DNA from: JBOGWP01 sp050693875 | GTDB lineage: Bacteria > Actinomycetota > CADDZG01 > JAHWKV01 > JBOGWP01 | Reading direction: 5' to 3' | Length of the DNA: 19,142 bases | Assembly (NCBI GenBank): GCA_050693875.1 | Contig: JBOGWP010000078.1 | Location: 1-19,142 of the forward strand | In this document: positions 5,489-13,683 of the stretch, piece by piece | Layout: every line of letters begins with the position of its first letter | How positions within the stretch are numbered: the first letter of the stretch is position 1 | Position numbers and translations under genes: made by a program | The notes under the pieces: model-generated | What the model was told of the DNA's origin: nothing | Database searches by the model: none | The model's input: only the letters and a program-made list of their open reading frames with translations

Positions 5489-7912
5489 CTAGTGACCTTT
5501 TGCTACCCCACTCGCCCCGTTCGATCCGTTGCTGCCGTCGAGGCGGTAGGGCACCGCCGAGACCACTACGGACGGCTCGAACAGGAAGGCAGCCTTGAGC
5601 ATGAGGGCGGTCTGATTGTGGAGCAGGTTGTGCCAGCGCCGCGCCACGATGAAGTGCGGCACGATGATGGTGACGAAGGTTCGCTCGTCCCGCTCGAGCA
5701 CCTCGCGCACCCAGTCGAAGATCGGGCGTGTCACCTGCCGGTATGGGGACTCGAGCACCTTCAGCGGCACTCCTGGAACGGCCGCCTCCCAGTCAGCGAC
5801 CACCGTCTCGGCGCCGCCCCCGTCGATCTCGATGTGCACGCAGTGCAGCTCGTCGGGTCCGAGCGACCTTGCATACCGCAACCCCGTGAGGGTGGCGTTT
5901 CCCACCGCCGCGACCAACAGCACGGCGACATGACGCCAGCCGTTCTCGGACCCCCCGAGCTCGGCCACCTCCTCGGCGGGCTCCAGCGCCTCGAATCCGA
6001 GGTGATGCGTGACGTTGGTGACGACGACGCCGGGCTCCGCCGCGGGTGCGGCCTTCATCCGCTGGAGCCGTCCCCGCCGCAGGATGTAGCCGAGGTCGAA
6101 GCTGGACACCGTCGTCACCGTCTCGGGGATGACGACTTGAGGAGCTCGCCCGGCCCGACCGCGCCGCGCACCTTCCGCACGTAGGTGCAGAGGTCGGCCG
6201 TCAGATCTCCGGTCCCGCGCCGCAGCTCCCGGCTCTCCCCGGCCACGTCCTCCCCGAGAAACCAGTCGCCGGTCGCGCCGGCGGCCGAGAAGTGCACCGC
6301 GGTGACCTGGGTGGGGAACACCCGCTGGGCGTAGGCCAGGGCGTAGCGATCCACACGGTCGGCGTGGCCGACGGGGACGATCACCCGCTGGCGCGGGATG
6401 TCGCCCGGAGGGCGCCGCTCCGGATCCTTCAGGATCGACTCCGACTCCCGGTAGTGCTTGTTTACTCGGAGCAGTCCGAAGAGCATCAACGGCCCCGCCA
6501 CCAAGATGAGCCACGCCCCGTCGGCGAGCTTCGTGGCGGCGATGATGACCGTCATCGTCCCACTCACCACGGCTCCGGTGCCGTTGATCGCGATCCCCTT
6601 ACGCCAGCCCCGCTCTCGCAGCCGCCGGTGCCGCACGGCCATCCCGGCCTGGGAGAACGTGAACGATGTGAACACCCCGATGGCATAGAGGGGGATTAGC
6701 CTCGTGACACTTGCCGCGAAGGCGATCACCAGGAGCGATGCCAGGCCGGCGAGCACGATGATGCCGTTCGAGAAGACCAGCCGGTCGCCGAAGCGCGTGA
6801 GCTGGCGGGGGAGGAAGTGATCGTGGGCATGGAAGCTCGCCAGCCGGGGGAAGTCGGCAAAGCTGGTGTTCGCAGCCAGCACCAGGATCAACATCGTGGC
6901 GGCCTGGAGAGCCACGAACAGTCCACTCCCCAATGCCCGAGGTCCCGAAGACGGCTTTACCGATCTGCGCGATCACCGTCACCTTCTCCTTCGGGTCGGG
7001 CACGGTGTGCAGCCGCCAGGCCAGCAGCGACAATCCCAGGAACATCGCTCCGAGCAGGGTTCCCATCCACATGAGCGTGGTCCGGGCGTTCTTCCACTCG
7101 GGGGGCCGGAACGCCGGCACCCCGTTCGAGATCGCCTCGACCCCCGTGACCGCGGCGCCGCCGGATGCGAAGGCGTGGAGCACGAGGAACAGGCTGGCTC
7201 CCGCGAGCTCACGCGAGGGCAGGGGGAAGGTCTGGGCGGGATGCAGCGTGCCCGTGACGAACCGCCAGAGAGCGACCCCGAGCAGGACGGCCATCATCGC
7301 GACGAAGAAGTAGGTTGGGACGGAGAAGATGCGTCCCGACTCACGCACCCCGCGCAGGTTGCCCCAGGCGATCAGGGCGATGAATCCCACCGAGATCGCC
7401 ACCCGCCAGTCGAACAGGCCGGGAAAGGCCGAGACGAGCGCGGCGGTCCCCGCCGAGACCGACACCGAGACCGTGAGGATGTAGTCGGTGAGGAGGGCGA
7501 CCCCGGCGAACTGGGCCGGGAGCACCCCAAAGTTGTCTCGTGTCACGAGATAGGCGCCCCCCGCCTGCGGGTACGCCTTGATCGTCTGACGGTATGAGAA
7601 GAGCAGGATGGCCAGCACGGCGAGCAGCGCCAGCGTGATCGGAACGACCAGCCCGAACGCCGCCGCGGCGACGACGGGAACCAGCACACGGAGGATCTCC
7701 TCGGTGGCGTACGCCGAGGAGGAGAGGTTGTCGCTCGCGAACACCGCCAGCGCGGTGGACTTCCCAAGGCGCTCGTGCTTCAGGCGTTCGGTCTCGAGCG
7801 GCTCGCCGACAAAGACGCGCCTGACTTTGCGCAGGCGCTCCGGCCGCTGCGGCCTCGGAAGCGTCTGGGCCTCGTGGCGTCCGGCCTCGGGGCGCGACCC
7901 GGTCCTGACCAT
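5489..7912 (-). pseudogene. kimA: KimA-like potassium importer (APC superfamily), interrupted by two frameshifts
   Basis: The conceptual protein of about 807 aa matches KimA/YdaO throughout: RRVFVGEPLETERLKHE and LGKSTALAVFASDNLSSSAY at the N-terminus, AYPQAGGAYLV, SGGAAVTGVEAISNGVPAF, LAANTSFADFPRLA, FSNGIIVLAG, and at the C-terminus PHFIVARRWHNLLHNQTA. KimA is a proton-coupled K+ importer with 12 membrane segments, regulated by c-di-AMP in Firmicutes. Two indels break the frame. An extra C in the C-run at 6928-6931 shifts it after FGTSGIG, with a stop at 6599 if unrepaired; a missing base near 6136 restores it at VVIPETVTT. The tail is about 200 residues longer than B. subtilis KimA and seems to hold two USP-like segments. 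ATG 7912 is the preferred start, because the ATG at 7969 lies inside a candidate KdpE box. The neighbouring kdpDE genes support a potassium role. Confidence 0.88.
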
Positions 7913-7966
7913 GACCTGAGGGTGCCGGCTCGGCCGTGAGCGCCGTGCGAAGAACGGCCGGCCCCC

Positions 7967-7983
7967 CATAAGGATGTTGCAAG
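7967..7983 (-). promoter_or_regulatory. Candidate KdpE box upstream of the KimA-like gene
   Basis: On the minus strand the sequence reads CTTGCA-ACATC-CTTATG: two 6-base half-sites with a 5-base spacer, the layout of the E. coli KdpE site (TTTATA-N5-TTTACA). It matches the site at 10233-10249 at 13 of 17 positions. It lies 54 bases upstream of the preferred KimA start, and between KimA and the divergent sensor kinase, so it could also affect kdpDE. Function is inferred from architecture and recurrence. Confidence 0.6.
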
Positions 7984-8043
7984 AATTCCTGCCGGCGTCC
8001 GCCGATGCTTGCCCTCGGCGGGCACCCCACGGATGCTGAGAGC

Positions 8044-9495
8044 ATGCTGCGACTCTCCGCCGCGGGTTCGCGCCGCGGCACCTGGATTCGTCTTTCCGCG
8101 GCCCTCCTCCTGTCGGTGGCGGCGACGCTCGTCGCCGGTGCGACGGGCACGGAGTCGACGACGAATGCCGCCCTCCTCTACCTGGTGGCGGTGGTCGGGG
8201 CGGCGCTGTTCGGAGGGGTGCGGGCCGGCCTCGTCGCGTCGGTCCTCTCGTTTCTCGGCCTCAACTTCTTTTTCACGCCGCCGTTTCGGACTCTCGCGGT
8301 GGAGCGAGTCGACGACGTCGTGGCGCTCTTCGTGTTCCTGCTGGTCTCGTCACTGGTGGCGACCCTCCTCAGCAGGGCGCTCAACGAGCAGGCTCGGGCC
8401 GAGGCCCGCGAGCGCGAGAACTTCCTCCTCTACCAGCTCTCGTCCAACCTGCTCGGCAGGGAGGCCCTCGAGGATGTGCTGTCGGAGGTGAGCCGCGACC
8501 TGGTGGACCTCTTCGGCGCGCCGGTCGAGATCCGGATCCGGGCGCCGGAGGGGGAGATGAAGCTCGTCGCCTCGGAGAGCAAGAGAGACCGCGCCGACGG
8601 CCCCTCGGACCCCTTCGAGATCCCCCTTCGTACGGAGCGAGGGGACGTGGGGCTGCTCCGGCTCCTGCTTCCGGCGGGCAAACAGCTCGACCAGGCACAG
8701 CGCGAGCTCGCCGAGGCCTGCGCCACCCAGATCGCGCTGGCGCTGGAGGCCGCGCGGCTGGACCGCGAGACGAGAGAGGCCCGAGCCGAGGCGGAGGCGA
8801 GCCGCATCCGCGCAGCCCTCTTCTCCTCGGTGACCCACGACCTCCGCACACCGCTCTCCTCGATTCGGGCCTGCGCAACCAGCCTGCTCGAGGAGGGCGT
8901 CGAGTTCGCCCCGGCCCAGCGAGAGGACCTGCTCCGCACGATCGTCGAAGAGACCGACCGCCTCAACCGGCTGATCGGCAACATCCTGCAGCTCTCCCGG
9001 CTCCGTGCCGGCGCGCTCGTCCCGCGCAAGATCGTGACGCCGGTCGAGGACGTGATCCAGCCGGTGGTCGCCCGGCTCGGCCGCTTGCTCGACGGCCGCA
9101 CGCTGCGCGTGCGCGTGCGGGAGGGGATCCCGCCCGTCCCCGTCGACGTCGTCCAGCTCGACCAGGCGCTGTCGAATGTGCTCGAGAACTCCGCCCGCTA
9201 CGCACCGCCCGGCAGCGAGGTGGAAATCCAGGCGAGGCGATGGCAAGAGTCGGTGGAGATCCTTGTCTCCGACCAGGGGCCCGGCATCGCCGCCGAAGAC
9301 CGGGAGCGGGTCTTCCAGGAGTTCTACCGAGGCGGCGGCGCCGACGCGGGTGGGTCGAGCGGGCTCGGACTCGCCATCGCGCGGGCGATCGCGGTCGCCC
9401 ACGGCGGGAGCGCGTGGGTGCAGGAGACGCCGGGCGGGGGCGCGACGATCGGGCTGCGCCTCCCCCTGTCCACCGCCGCGGCTCCCTCACCGTGA
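8044..9495 (+). CDS. kdpD: KdpD-type sensor histidine kinase lacking the N-terminal KdpD/USP domains
   Basis: The product is 483 aa from the ATG at 8044; an in-frame ATG at 8005 has no ribosome site. Residues about 12-115 carry the KdpD-type DUF4118 membrane block with LNFFFTPPFRTLAVE after the third segment. A GAF-like linker follows (about 125-240). The kinase core is complete: H-box SSVTHDLRTPLSS with His265, N-box DQALSNVLENSARYAPP (Asn378 and Asn382), G1 box with Asp410 in SDQGPGI, and GLGLAIARAIA at about 441. Full KdpD proteins are about 890 aa and start with a cytosolic KdpD domain and a USP domain; both are missing. It overlaps kdpE as GTGA. It probably senses K+ status and phosphorylates KdpE. 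Confidence 0.9.
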   Translation: MLRLSAAGSRRGTWIRLSAALLLSVAATLVAGATGTESTTNAALLYLVAVVGAALFGGVRAGLVASVLSFLGLNFFFTPPFRTLAVERVDDVVALFVFLLVSSLVATLLSRALNEQARAEARERENFLLYQLSSNLLGREALEDVLSEVSRDLVDLFGAPVEIRIRAPEGEMKLVASESKRDRADGPSDPFEIPLRTERGDVGLLRLLLPAGKQLDQAQRELAEACATQIALALEAARLDRETREARAEAEASRIRAALFSSVTHDLRTPLSSIRACATSLLEEGVEFAPAQREDLLRTIVEETDRLNRLIGNILQLSRLRAGALVPRKIVTPVEDVIQPVVARLGRLLDGRTLRVRVREGIPPVPVDVVQLDQALSNVLENSARYAPPGSEVEIQARRWQESVEILVSDQGPGIAAEDRERVFQEFYRGGGADAGGSSGLGLAIARAIAVAHGGSAWVQETPGGGATIGLRLPLSTAAAPSP

Positions 9496-10172
9496 TCCGG
9501 GTGCTGGTAGTCGACGACGAGCCCCAGATCCTCCGCGCCCTTCGCACGAGCCTGGAGGCCCGTGGCTATGAGGTGCTCACCGCCGCCCGCGGCGGCGACG
9601 GGCTGCGCCTCCTCAGCTCCTCGGCATCGGACCTCCTGATCCTCGACCTCGGGCTTCCCGACCTCGACGGCGTCGAGGTCCTCCGGCGCGCCCGAGGCTT
9701 CTCGGAGGTCCCGGTGATCGTGCTGACCGTGCGCGATGCGCAGTCCGACAAGGTGGCCGCGCTGGAAGCCGGGGCCGATGACTACGTGACGAAGCCCTTC
9801 GGGATGGAGGAGCTGGTTGCCCGGATGCGAGCGGTTCTGCGACGGGCGGTGCCCGAAGGCTCCGGCGAGCCGGTGCTCCGCTTCGGCGACATCGAGGTGG
9901 ACCTGACGAAGACGCTGGTCAGCCGGGATGGCGAGCACGTGCACCTCACCCCGACCGAGTACCGCCTGCTCGAAGCCCTCGTCACGAATCCCGGAAAGCT
10001 CCTGACCCACCGCTGGCTGCTGGCCCGGGTCTGGGGCCCCGGCTACGACGACGAGAGCCAGTACCTCCGCGTCTACGTGGCGCAGCTTCGAAAGAAGCTC
10101 GAGGCGGACCCGGCCAAGCCGCGCTGGATCCTGACCGATGCGGGGGTGGGCTACCGGTGGGCCCCGTCCTGA
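9492..10172 (+). CDS. kdpE: KdpE-type OmpR-family response regulator
   Basis: The product is 226 aa from the GTG at 9492, which overlaps the kdpD stop. The receiver domain shows the acidic pair Asp8-Asp9, the phospho-acceptor Asp52 in LILDLGLPD, Thr79 and Lys101 in YVTKPF. A winged-helix DNA-binding domain covers about 128-226 (LTPTEYRLLEALV, then RVYVAQLRKKLE, and the terminal WILTDAGVGYRW). The sequence is characteristic of KdpE in the receiver and at the C-terminus. Members of this family bind tandem half-sites 11 bp apart, which fits the two candidate boxes here. No kdpFABC is present in the window, so its targets are probably the KimA-like gene and the small gene at 10277. Confidence 0.93.
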   Translation: MIRVLVVDDEPQILRALRTSLEARGYEVLTAARGGDGLRLLSSSASDLLILDLGLPDLDGVEVLRRARGFSEVPVIVLTVRDAQSDKVAALEAGADDYVTKPFGMEELVARMRAVLRRAVPEGSGEPVLRFGDIEVDLTKTLVSRDGEHVHLTPTEYRLLEALVTNPGKLLTHRWLLARVWGPGYDDESQYLRVYVAQLRKKLEADPAKPRWILTDAGVGYRWAPS

Positions 10173-10211
10173 CCGCCGGGGCCCGGGCGGCGCCGGCATC
10201 TTGACGGGTTC

Positions 10212-10249
10212 CTTATAGGCCGGCCGCGCTTCTTTGCATCTTCTTTATG
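10212..10249 (+). promoter_or_regulatory. Candidate KdpE box upstream of the small membrane protein gene
   Basis: TTTGCA (10233-10238) and TTTATG (10244-10249) form two half-sites with a 5-base spacer and an 11-bp period, within a visible tandem CTTCTTTGCAT/CTTCTTTATGC. A third similar element, CTTATA (10212-10217), lies 21 bp upstream, about two helical turns. A -10-like TACGCT is at 10260-10265, so a bound activator would overlap the -35 region. Regulation by KdpE is inferred. Confidence 0.6.
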
Positions 10250-10276
10250 CCGCCCGCCCTACGCTCGGGGGACACC

Positions 10277-10519
10277 ATGGCCCTCACCGGCGGCTTTGAC
10301 CAGGGGCTCGTCCTCGGCATACTCATCGGGTACGTGGGAGGGCCGGTCGTGCGCGCGGTGTGGGCAAGGATGACGTGGTCCGAGGCGTCGCGCGAGATCG
10401 AGCTCCGAAGGGCCGAGGCAGAGCATTGGCCGCCCGAGGGGCTCGCTGATGTGTTCGACCCCTACCCGAACCGCGACCGGCTCTCCTCCGACGGCGCCGA
10501 CCGCCACGCCCAGCCGTAG
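10277..10519 (+). CDS. 80-aa single-span membrane protein of unknown function
   Basis: The ATG at 10277 has a GGGGGA ribosome site 6 bases upstream; the ATG at 10247 lies within the candidate KdpE box and is rejected. The protein starts MALTGGFDQG, has one hydrophobic segment at about 9-29 with several glycines (GLVLGILIGYVGG), then a charged cytosolic-type tail with an amphipathic helix (SREIELRRAEAEHW) and a Pro/Asp-rich end. I recognise no family. It follows kdpE by 104 bases and has its own KdpE-like box, so it may be a potassium-responsive small protein, perhaps analogous in size class to KdpF or to transporter-regulating microproteins. That role is inference. Confidence 0.7.
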   Translation: MALTGGFDQGLVLGILIGYVGGPVVRAVWARMTWSEASREIELRRAEAEHWPPEGLADVFDPYPNRDRLSSDGADRHAQP

Positions 10520-10533
10520 CGCCCACGCGGGGA

Positions 10534-13287
10534 TCACCCTGTGTTGCGGAGACCGTTGGCGATGCCGTTGACAGTGAGCAGGAAGGCTCGCCACAGCTGC
10601 GGGTCGTCGTCCCGTTCCCGGAGCCGGGCGAGCAGCGACACCTGCAGGTGGTTGATCGGGTCGAGATAGGCGTTGCGCACGTCGAGCGTCCGCCGCAGCA
10701 GCGGATGGCGGTCGAGTGAACGCCTCTGGCCGGTGAGGCTGAGGACCTCGGTCATGCTCCGGCGGTGCTCGTCGGCGATGACGTCGAACACGTAGTGGAG
10801 TGACGAGTCGGTGAGGTGCTCGACGTAGCGCCGAGCGATATCCAGGTCCGTCTTGAACAGCACCATCTCGACGTTCGAGAGGAAGGCCTGAAAGAAGAAC
10901 CAGACCTCGGCCATCTCGGCAAGGACGTCCGAGTGTCCCGCCTCTCGGGCCGCCGCGAGCCCGCTCCCCACCCCGAACCACCCCGGGATGATCTGGCGGG
11001 CCTGCGTCCAACCGAAGACCCACGGGATAGCTCGCAGGCCTTCGAGCGTCCCGGGCCCCGCACCGTCGCGCCGAGGGGGCCGGGAACCGATGTTCAGGGC
11101 GGCGAGCTCGTTGACTGGGGTCGACGCGCGGAAGTACGGCGCTAGTCCGGGATCGTTCATCAGCCGGCGATAGGCCCCGTGCGCGCCGTCGGAGACGACC
11201 GTCATCACCTCGTCCCACCGGTCGATCACGCCGAGCGGCACCCGGGACTCTCGGTGCAGCAGCGACGCCTCGAGGACCGCCGCAAGGGCAAGCTCGAGGT
11301 TGCGGCGGGCGAGACGGGGCAGTCCGTACTTGTCGGAGATCACCTCACCCTGCTCGGTGATCTTGATCGAACCGTCGAGAACCCCGTAGGGCTGCGCCAG
11401 GATCGCCTCGCCGGTCGGCCCACCTCCTCGCCCCACCGTGCCACCCCGGCCGTGGAAGAGGCGCAGCGAAACACCATGCTGACGGGCCCGATCTCGCAGC
11501 GACCGCTGTGCCCGGTGGATCTCCCACAACGAGGTGGTGATCCCAGCGCTCATGTTCGAATCGGAGTAACCGAGCATCACCTCCTGCACGTTGCCCCGGA
11601 GAGCGACGAGCCTGCGATAGCCGGGGTCCGACAGCAGGTCGTCGAGAATCCGGCCGGCCGATCGCAAGACCGGAACCGTCTCGAGGAGGGGGACGAAACC
11701 GATCCTCGCCACCCCGGCGCCCGTGTCGATCAACGCGGCCTCCCGGGCCAACAGCGCCGCCGCCAGGATGTCGTCGGCTCCGGTGGTCATGGAGACCACG
11801 TAGCTCTCGATCGCCTCCTCCCCGAAGTCGTCCTTCGCCCGCCGAATGGCGTGAAAGACATCGAGGATGGCGTTCGCCCCCTCCGGCGGGCATGCCGCGA
11901 GCGAGGCCAGTGGGCGGGGCCCAATGAGCTCATCGGAGAGCAGCCGCTTGCGCTCCTCCGGCGAGAGGCGGTCGTACGGGGTGCCGGCCGGATCGAGGCG
12001 ATCGAACAGGGGGGCCAGCGCACGATGATGGAGTTGGGCGTGCTCGCGCACGTCCATCGTTGCGAGACTCAAACCGCAGGCGGCTGCCGACCACACCACC
12101 CGGTCGACCACCCGCGCGATCAGCTCCCCCCCGTGGGCGAGCAGTGACGACCGCATCATCGCCAGATCGTCGAGCAGCTCGGCCACCGAGCCGTAACCGG
12201 CGCCCGGCTGGTGCGGAGTGCCCTTCGCCACGCGCTCGCGTGTGTTCAACAGGCGTTGCCGCACGTAGGAGCACTTGAGTCGGTACGGCTCTTCGCTGTT
12301 GAGGATGTTGTAGCGAGCGAAGACGTCGGGGAGGGCTTCGCGATCGCGGGCGAGGCCTGCCTCGAGCTCGTCGGAGATCCCGACCAGCCGACTCGAGGGG
12401 CTGAGCGAGGTCGTCAACTCGTCGACCCAGCCGAGGAGGTTGCGCAGTGCCATCTCGTGCTGCACGCGCAGCACCCGCAGCGTGACGTCCGGCGTGACGT
12501 TGGGATTGCCATCGCGGTCTCCGCCGACCCAGGTCCCGAAACGAAGCGGGCGGGCCTGGGGGGCGAGGTCCACTCCCAGCCTCTGGAGCTGCGCGGCGAT
12601 GTCGTCGAGCAGGTCGGGGAGCGCCGAGCGGAAGACCTCATCCAGGTAGAAGAGCACCCCCGAGGCCTCGTCCACCGGCGTGGGCCGCTCCCGGCGGAGC
12701 TCGTCGGTCTGCCAAATGAGGTCGATGGTCTCTGCGATTCGGCGCTCGATCCGGCGACGGTCGCCCTCCGACAACCGCGGGTCCGAGAGCTGCCCGAGGA
12801 GGATGGCGATACCCCGGCGCTTGCTCAGGATCGACTGGCGGACCGCCTCGGTTGGATGTGCCGTGAAAACCGGCCGAAGCTCGAGGCGTTCGAGGAGGGC
12901 CACGATCTCGTCCCGTGGGAGTCGAGCCTCCAGCAGACGGTCGACGACCTTCCCGAGCCACCCCTCCCCTCCCGCTCGGACGGCCCACTCGTCCCCACGG
13001 TGGACCTGCTCGACGATGTTCGAGAGGTGGAAATAAGCGGAGAAGGCCTTGACGAGCGAGGTGGCGAGCGGCAGGTCGAGCCGTGCGAGGAGGGCATGCA
13101 ACTCTGTCGCCTCCTCAGGCGACCCTCCACGCGCCCCCTTGCTGAGGGCACGAACCTTCTCGACCAGGTCGAGGAGCTCAGGGCCCTCTTGACGGACGAG
13201 CGTCTCCCCAAGCATCCGCCCGAGCAACCGGATGTCGACGCGCAGGGCCGCGTCCGAGCTGCTCTCAGCGGTCTCTACCGCCGCCAT
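10534..13287 (-). CDS. ppc: Phosphoenolpyruvate carboxylase
   Basis: This enzyme adds bicarbonate to PEP to give oxaloacetate, the main anaplerotic step. The 917-aa length is normal for bacterial enzymes. The ATG at 13287 has a GGAG site 7 bases upstream; a GTG at 13293 is in frame. Visible motifs are FTAHPTEAVRQS (catalytic His144), FGTWVGGDRDGNPNVT, LFHGRGGTVGRGGGPT, TEQGEVISDKY, SRPPRRD, AIPWVFGWTQARQIIPGWFGVG, and the C-terminal NTG. One residue is odd: the segment GYSDSNMSAG has Met579 where E. coli has Lys546 (GYSDSAKDAG), a residue implicated in bicarbonate binding. Spacing from there to the HGRGG histidine is the same 33 residues as in E. coli, so the alignment is firm. Confidence 0.96.
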   Translation of the reverse strand: MAAVETAESSSDAALRVDIRLLGRMLGETLVRQEGPELLDLVEKVRALSKGARGGSPEEATELHALLARLDLPLATSLVKAFSAYFHLSNIVEQVHRGDEWAVRAGGEGWLGKVVDRLLEARLPRDEIVALLERLELRPVFTAHPTEAVRQSILSKRRGIAILLGQLSDPRLSEGDRRRIERRIAETIDLIWQTDELRRERPTPVDEASGVLFYLDEVFRSALPDLLDDIAAQLQRLGVDLAPQARPLRFGTWVGGDRDGNPNVTPDVTLRVLRVQHEMALRNLLGWVDELTTSLSPSSRLVGISDELEAGLARDREALPDVFARYNILNSEEPYRLKCSYVRQRLLNTRERVAKGTPHQPGAGYGSVAELLDDLAMMRSSLLAHGGELIARVVDRVVWSAAACGLSLATMDVREHAQLHHRALAPLFDRLDPAGTPYDRLSPEERKRLLSDELIGPRPLASLAACPPEGANAILDVFHAIRRAKDDFGEEAIESYVVSMTTGADDILAAALLAREAALIDTGAGVARIGFVPLLETVPVLRSAGRILDDLLSDPGYRRLVALRGNVQEVMLGYSDSNMSAGITTSLWEIHRAQRSLRDRARQHGVSLRLFHGRGGTVGRGGGPTGEAILAQPYGVLDGSIKITEQGEVISDKYGLPRLARRNLELALAAVLEASLLHRESRVPLGVIDRWDEVMTVVSDGAHGAYRRLMNDPGLAPYFRASTPVNELAALNIGSRPPRRDGAGPGTLEGLRAIPWVFGWTQARQIIPGWFGVGSGLAAAREAGHSDVLAEMAEVWFFFQAFLSNVEMVLFKTDLDIARRYVEHLTDSSLHYVFDVIADEHRRSMTEVLSLTGQRRSLDRHPLLRRTLDVRNAYLDPINHLQVSLLARLRERDDDPQLWRAFLLTVNGIANGLRNTG

Positions 13288-13440
13288 CAGCACACTCCGA
13301 CGGGAGCGGGGCTGAAAGCCCCAGGGACGCCCACCGCCGGATCGTAGCGCCGATCAGGTTGGGCAGGACGAAAAATCTCGTGACGTAGGTGTTGCCAAGC
13401 CTGGATCGCTCTGTGGCCCTCCTCGCCGCATCACCCGCGA

Positions 13441-13468
13441 TTGCTCTCGTTCTCCAGCGCGGCACAAT
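13441..13468 (+). promoter_or_regulatory. Candidate promoter of the 59-aa protein gene
   Basis: TTGCTC (13441-13446) and CACAAT (13463-13468) resemble -35 and -10 elements with a 16-base spacer. Transcription would start near 13475, about 29 bases before the start codon. The remaining gap from 13288 to 13440 between the divergent PEP carboxylase gene and this site shows nothing else clear. Confidence 0.4.
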
Positions 13469-13503
13469 CGAGGTAGGGCCGTACCAACCAAGGAGGAACC
13501 AGG

Positions 13504-13683
13504 ATGATCAAGGACTTGTTCGGCAAGTTCCGGACGATGGTGATGGAACCACACAGCGGCGACGAGAGCCTTCAGGGCGAAGCCGAGGCGGAGCTCCAGG
13601 ACGCCCAGGAGCGCACCCGGCACGAGCTCGGGGAGCACCTGCACGAGGCGGGCAGCAGCGCACCGCCCACCCGCGCCGCCTGA
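13504..13683 (+). CDS. 59-aa acidic, charged small protein
   Basis: The ATG at 13504 has a consensus AAGGAGG ribosome site exactly 7 bases upstream, the best in the window, which is strong evidence for a translated gene. The product begins MIKDLFGKFRTMVMEPHSGD; a central helix rich in Glu, Gln, Ala and His follows (EAEAELQDAQERTRHELGEH), and it ends in a Ser/Pro/Ala tail. There is no membrane segment or cysteine. I do not recognise the family; the size and composition are like those of small stress-type proteins, but that is only a resemblance. It precedes the RsbW-like gene on the same strand by 314 bases. Confidence 0.7.
   Translation: MIKDLFGKFRTMVMEPHSGDESLQGEAEAELQDAQERTRHELGEHLHEAGSSAPPTRAA

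Noticed and set aside
5213..6184. 323-aa plus-strand frame across the zinc-ribbon promoter region and KimA tail
   Set aside because: Most of it is antisense to conserved KimA sequence, and it has no recognisable motif.
7913..7969. Longer KimA start at 7969
   Set aside because: The ATG falls in the CTTATG half-site of the candidate KdpE box, and the added residues are Arg/Pro-rich and unlike the family.
10247..10276. Upstream ATG for the 80-aa membrane protein gene
   Set aside because: It is part of the TTTATG half-site of the candidate KdpE box and has no ribosome site, whereas the ATG at 10277 does.
11179..13347. Long plus-strand frames (322 and 378 aa) over the PEP carboxylase gene
   Set aside because: They are antisense shadows: the minus strand carries all PEP carboxylase motifs over the full length.
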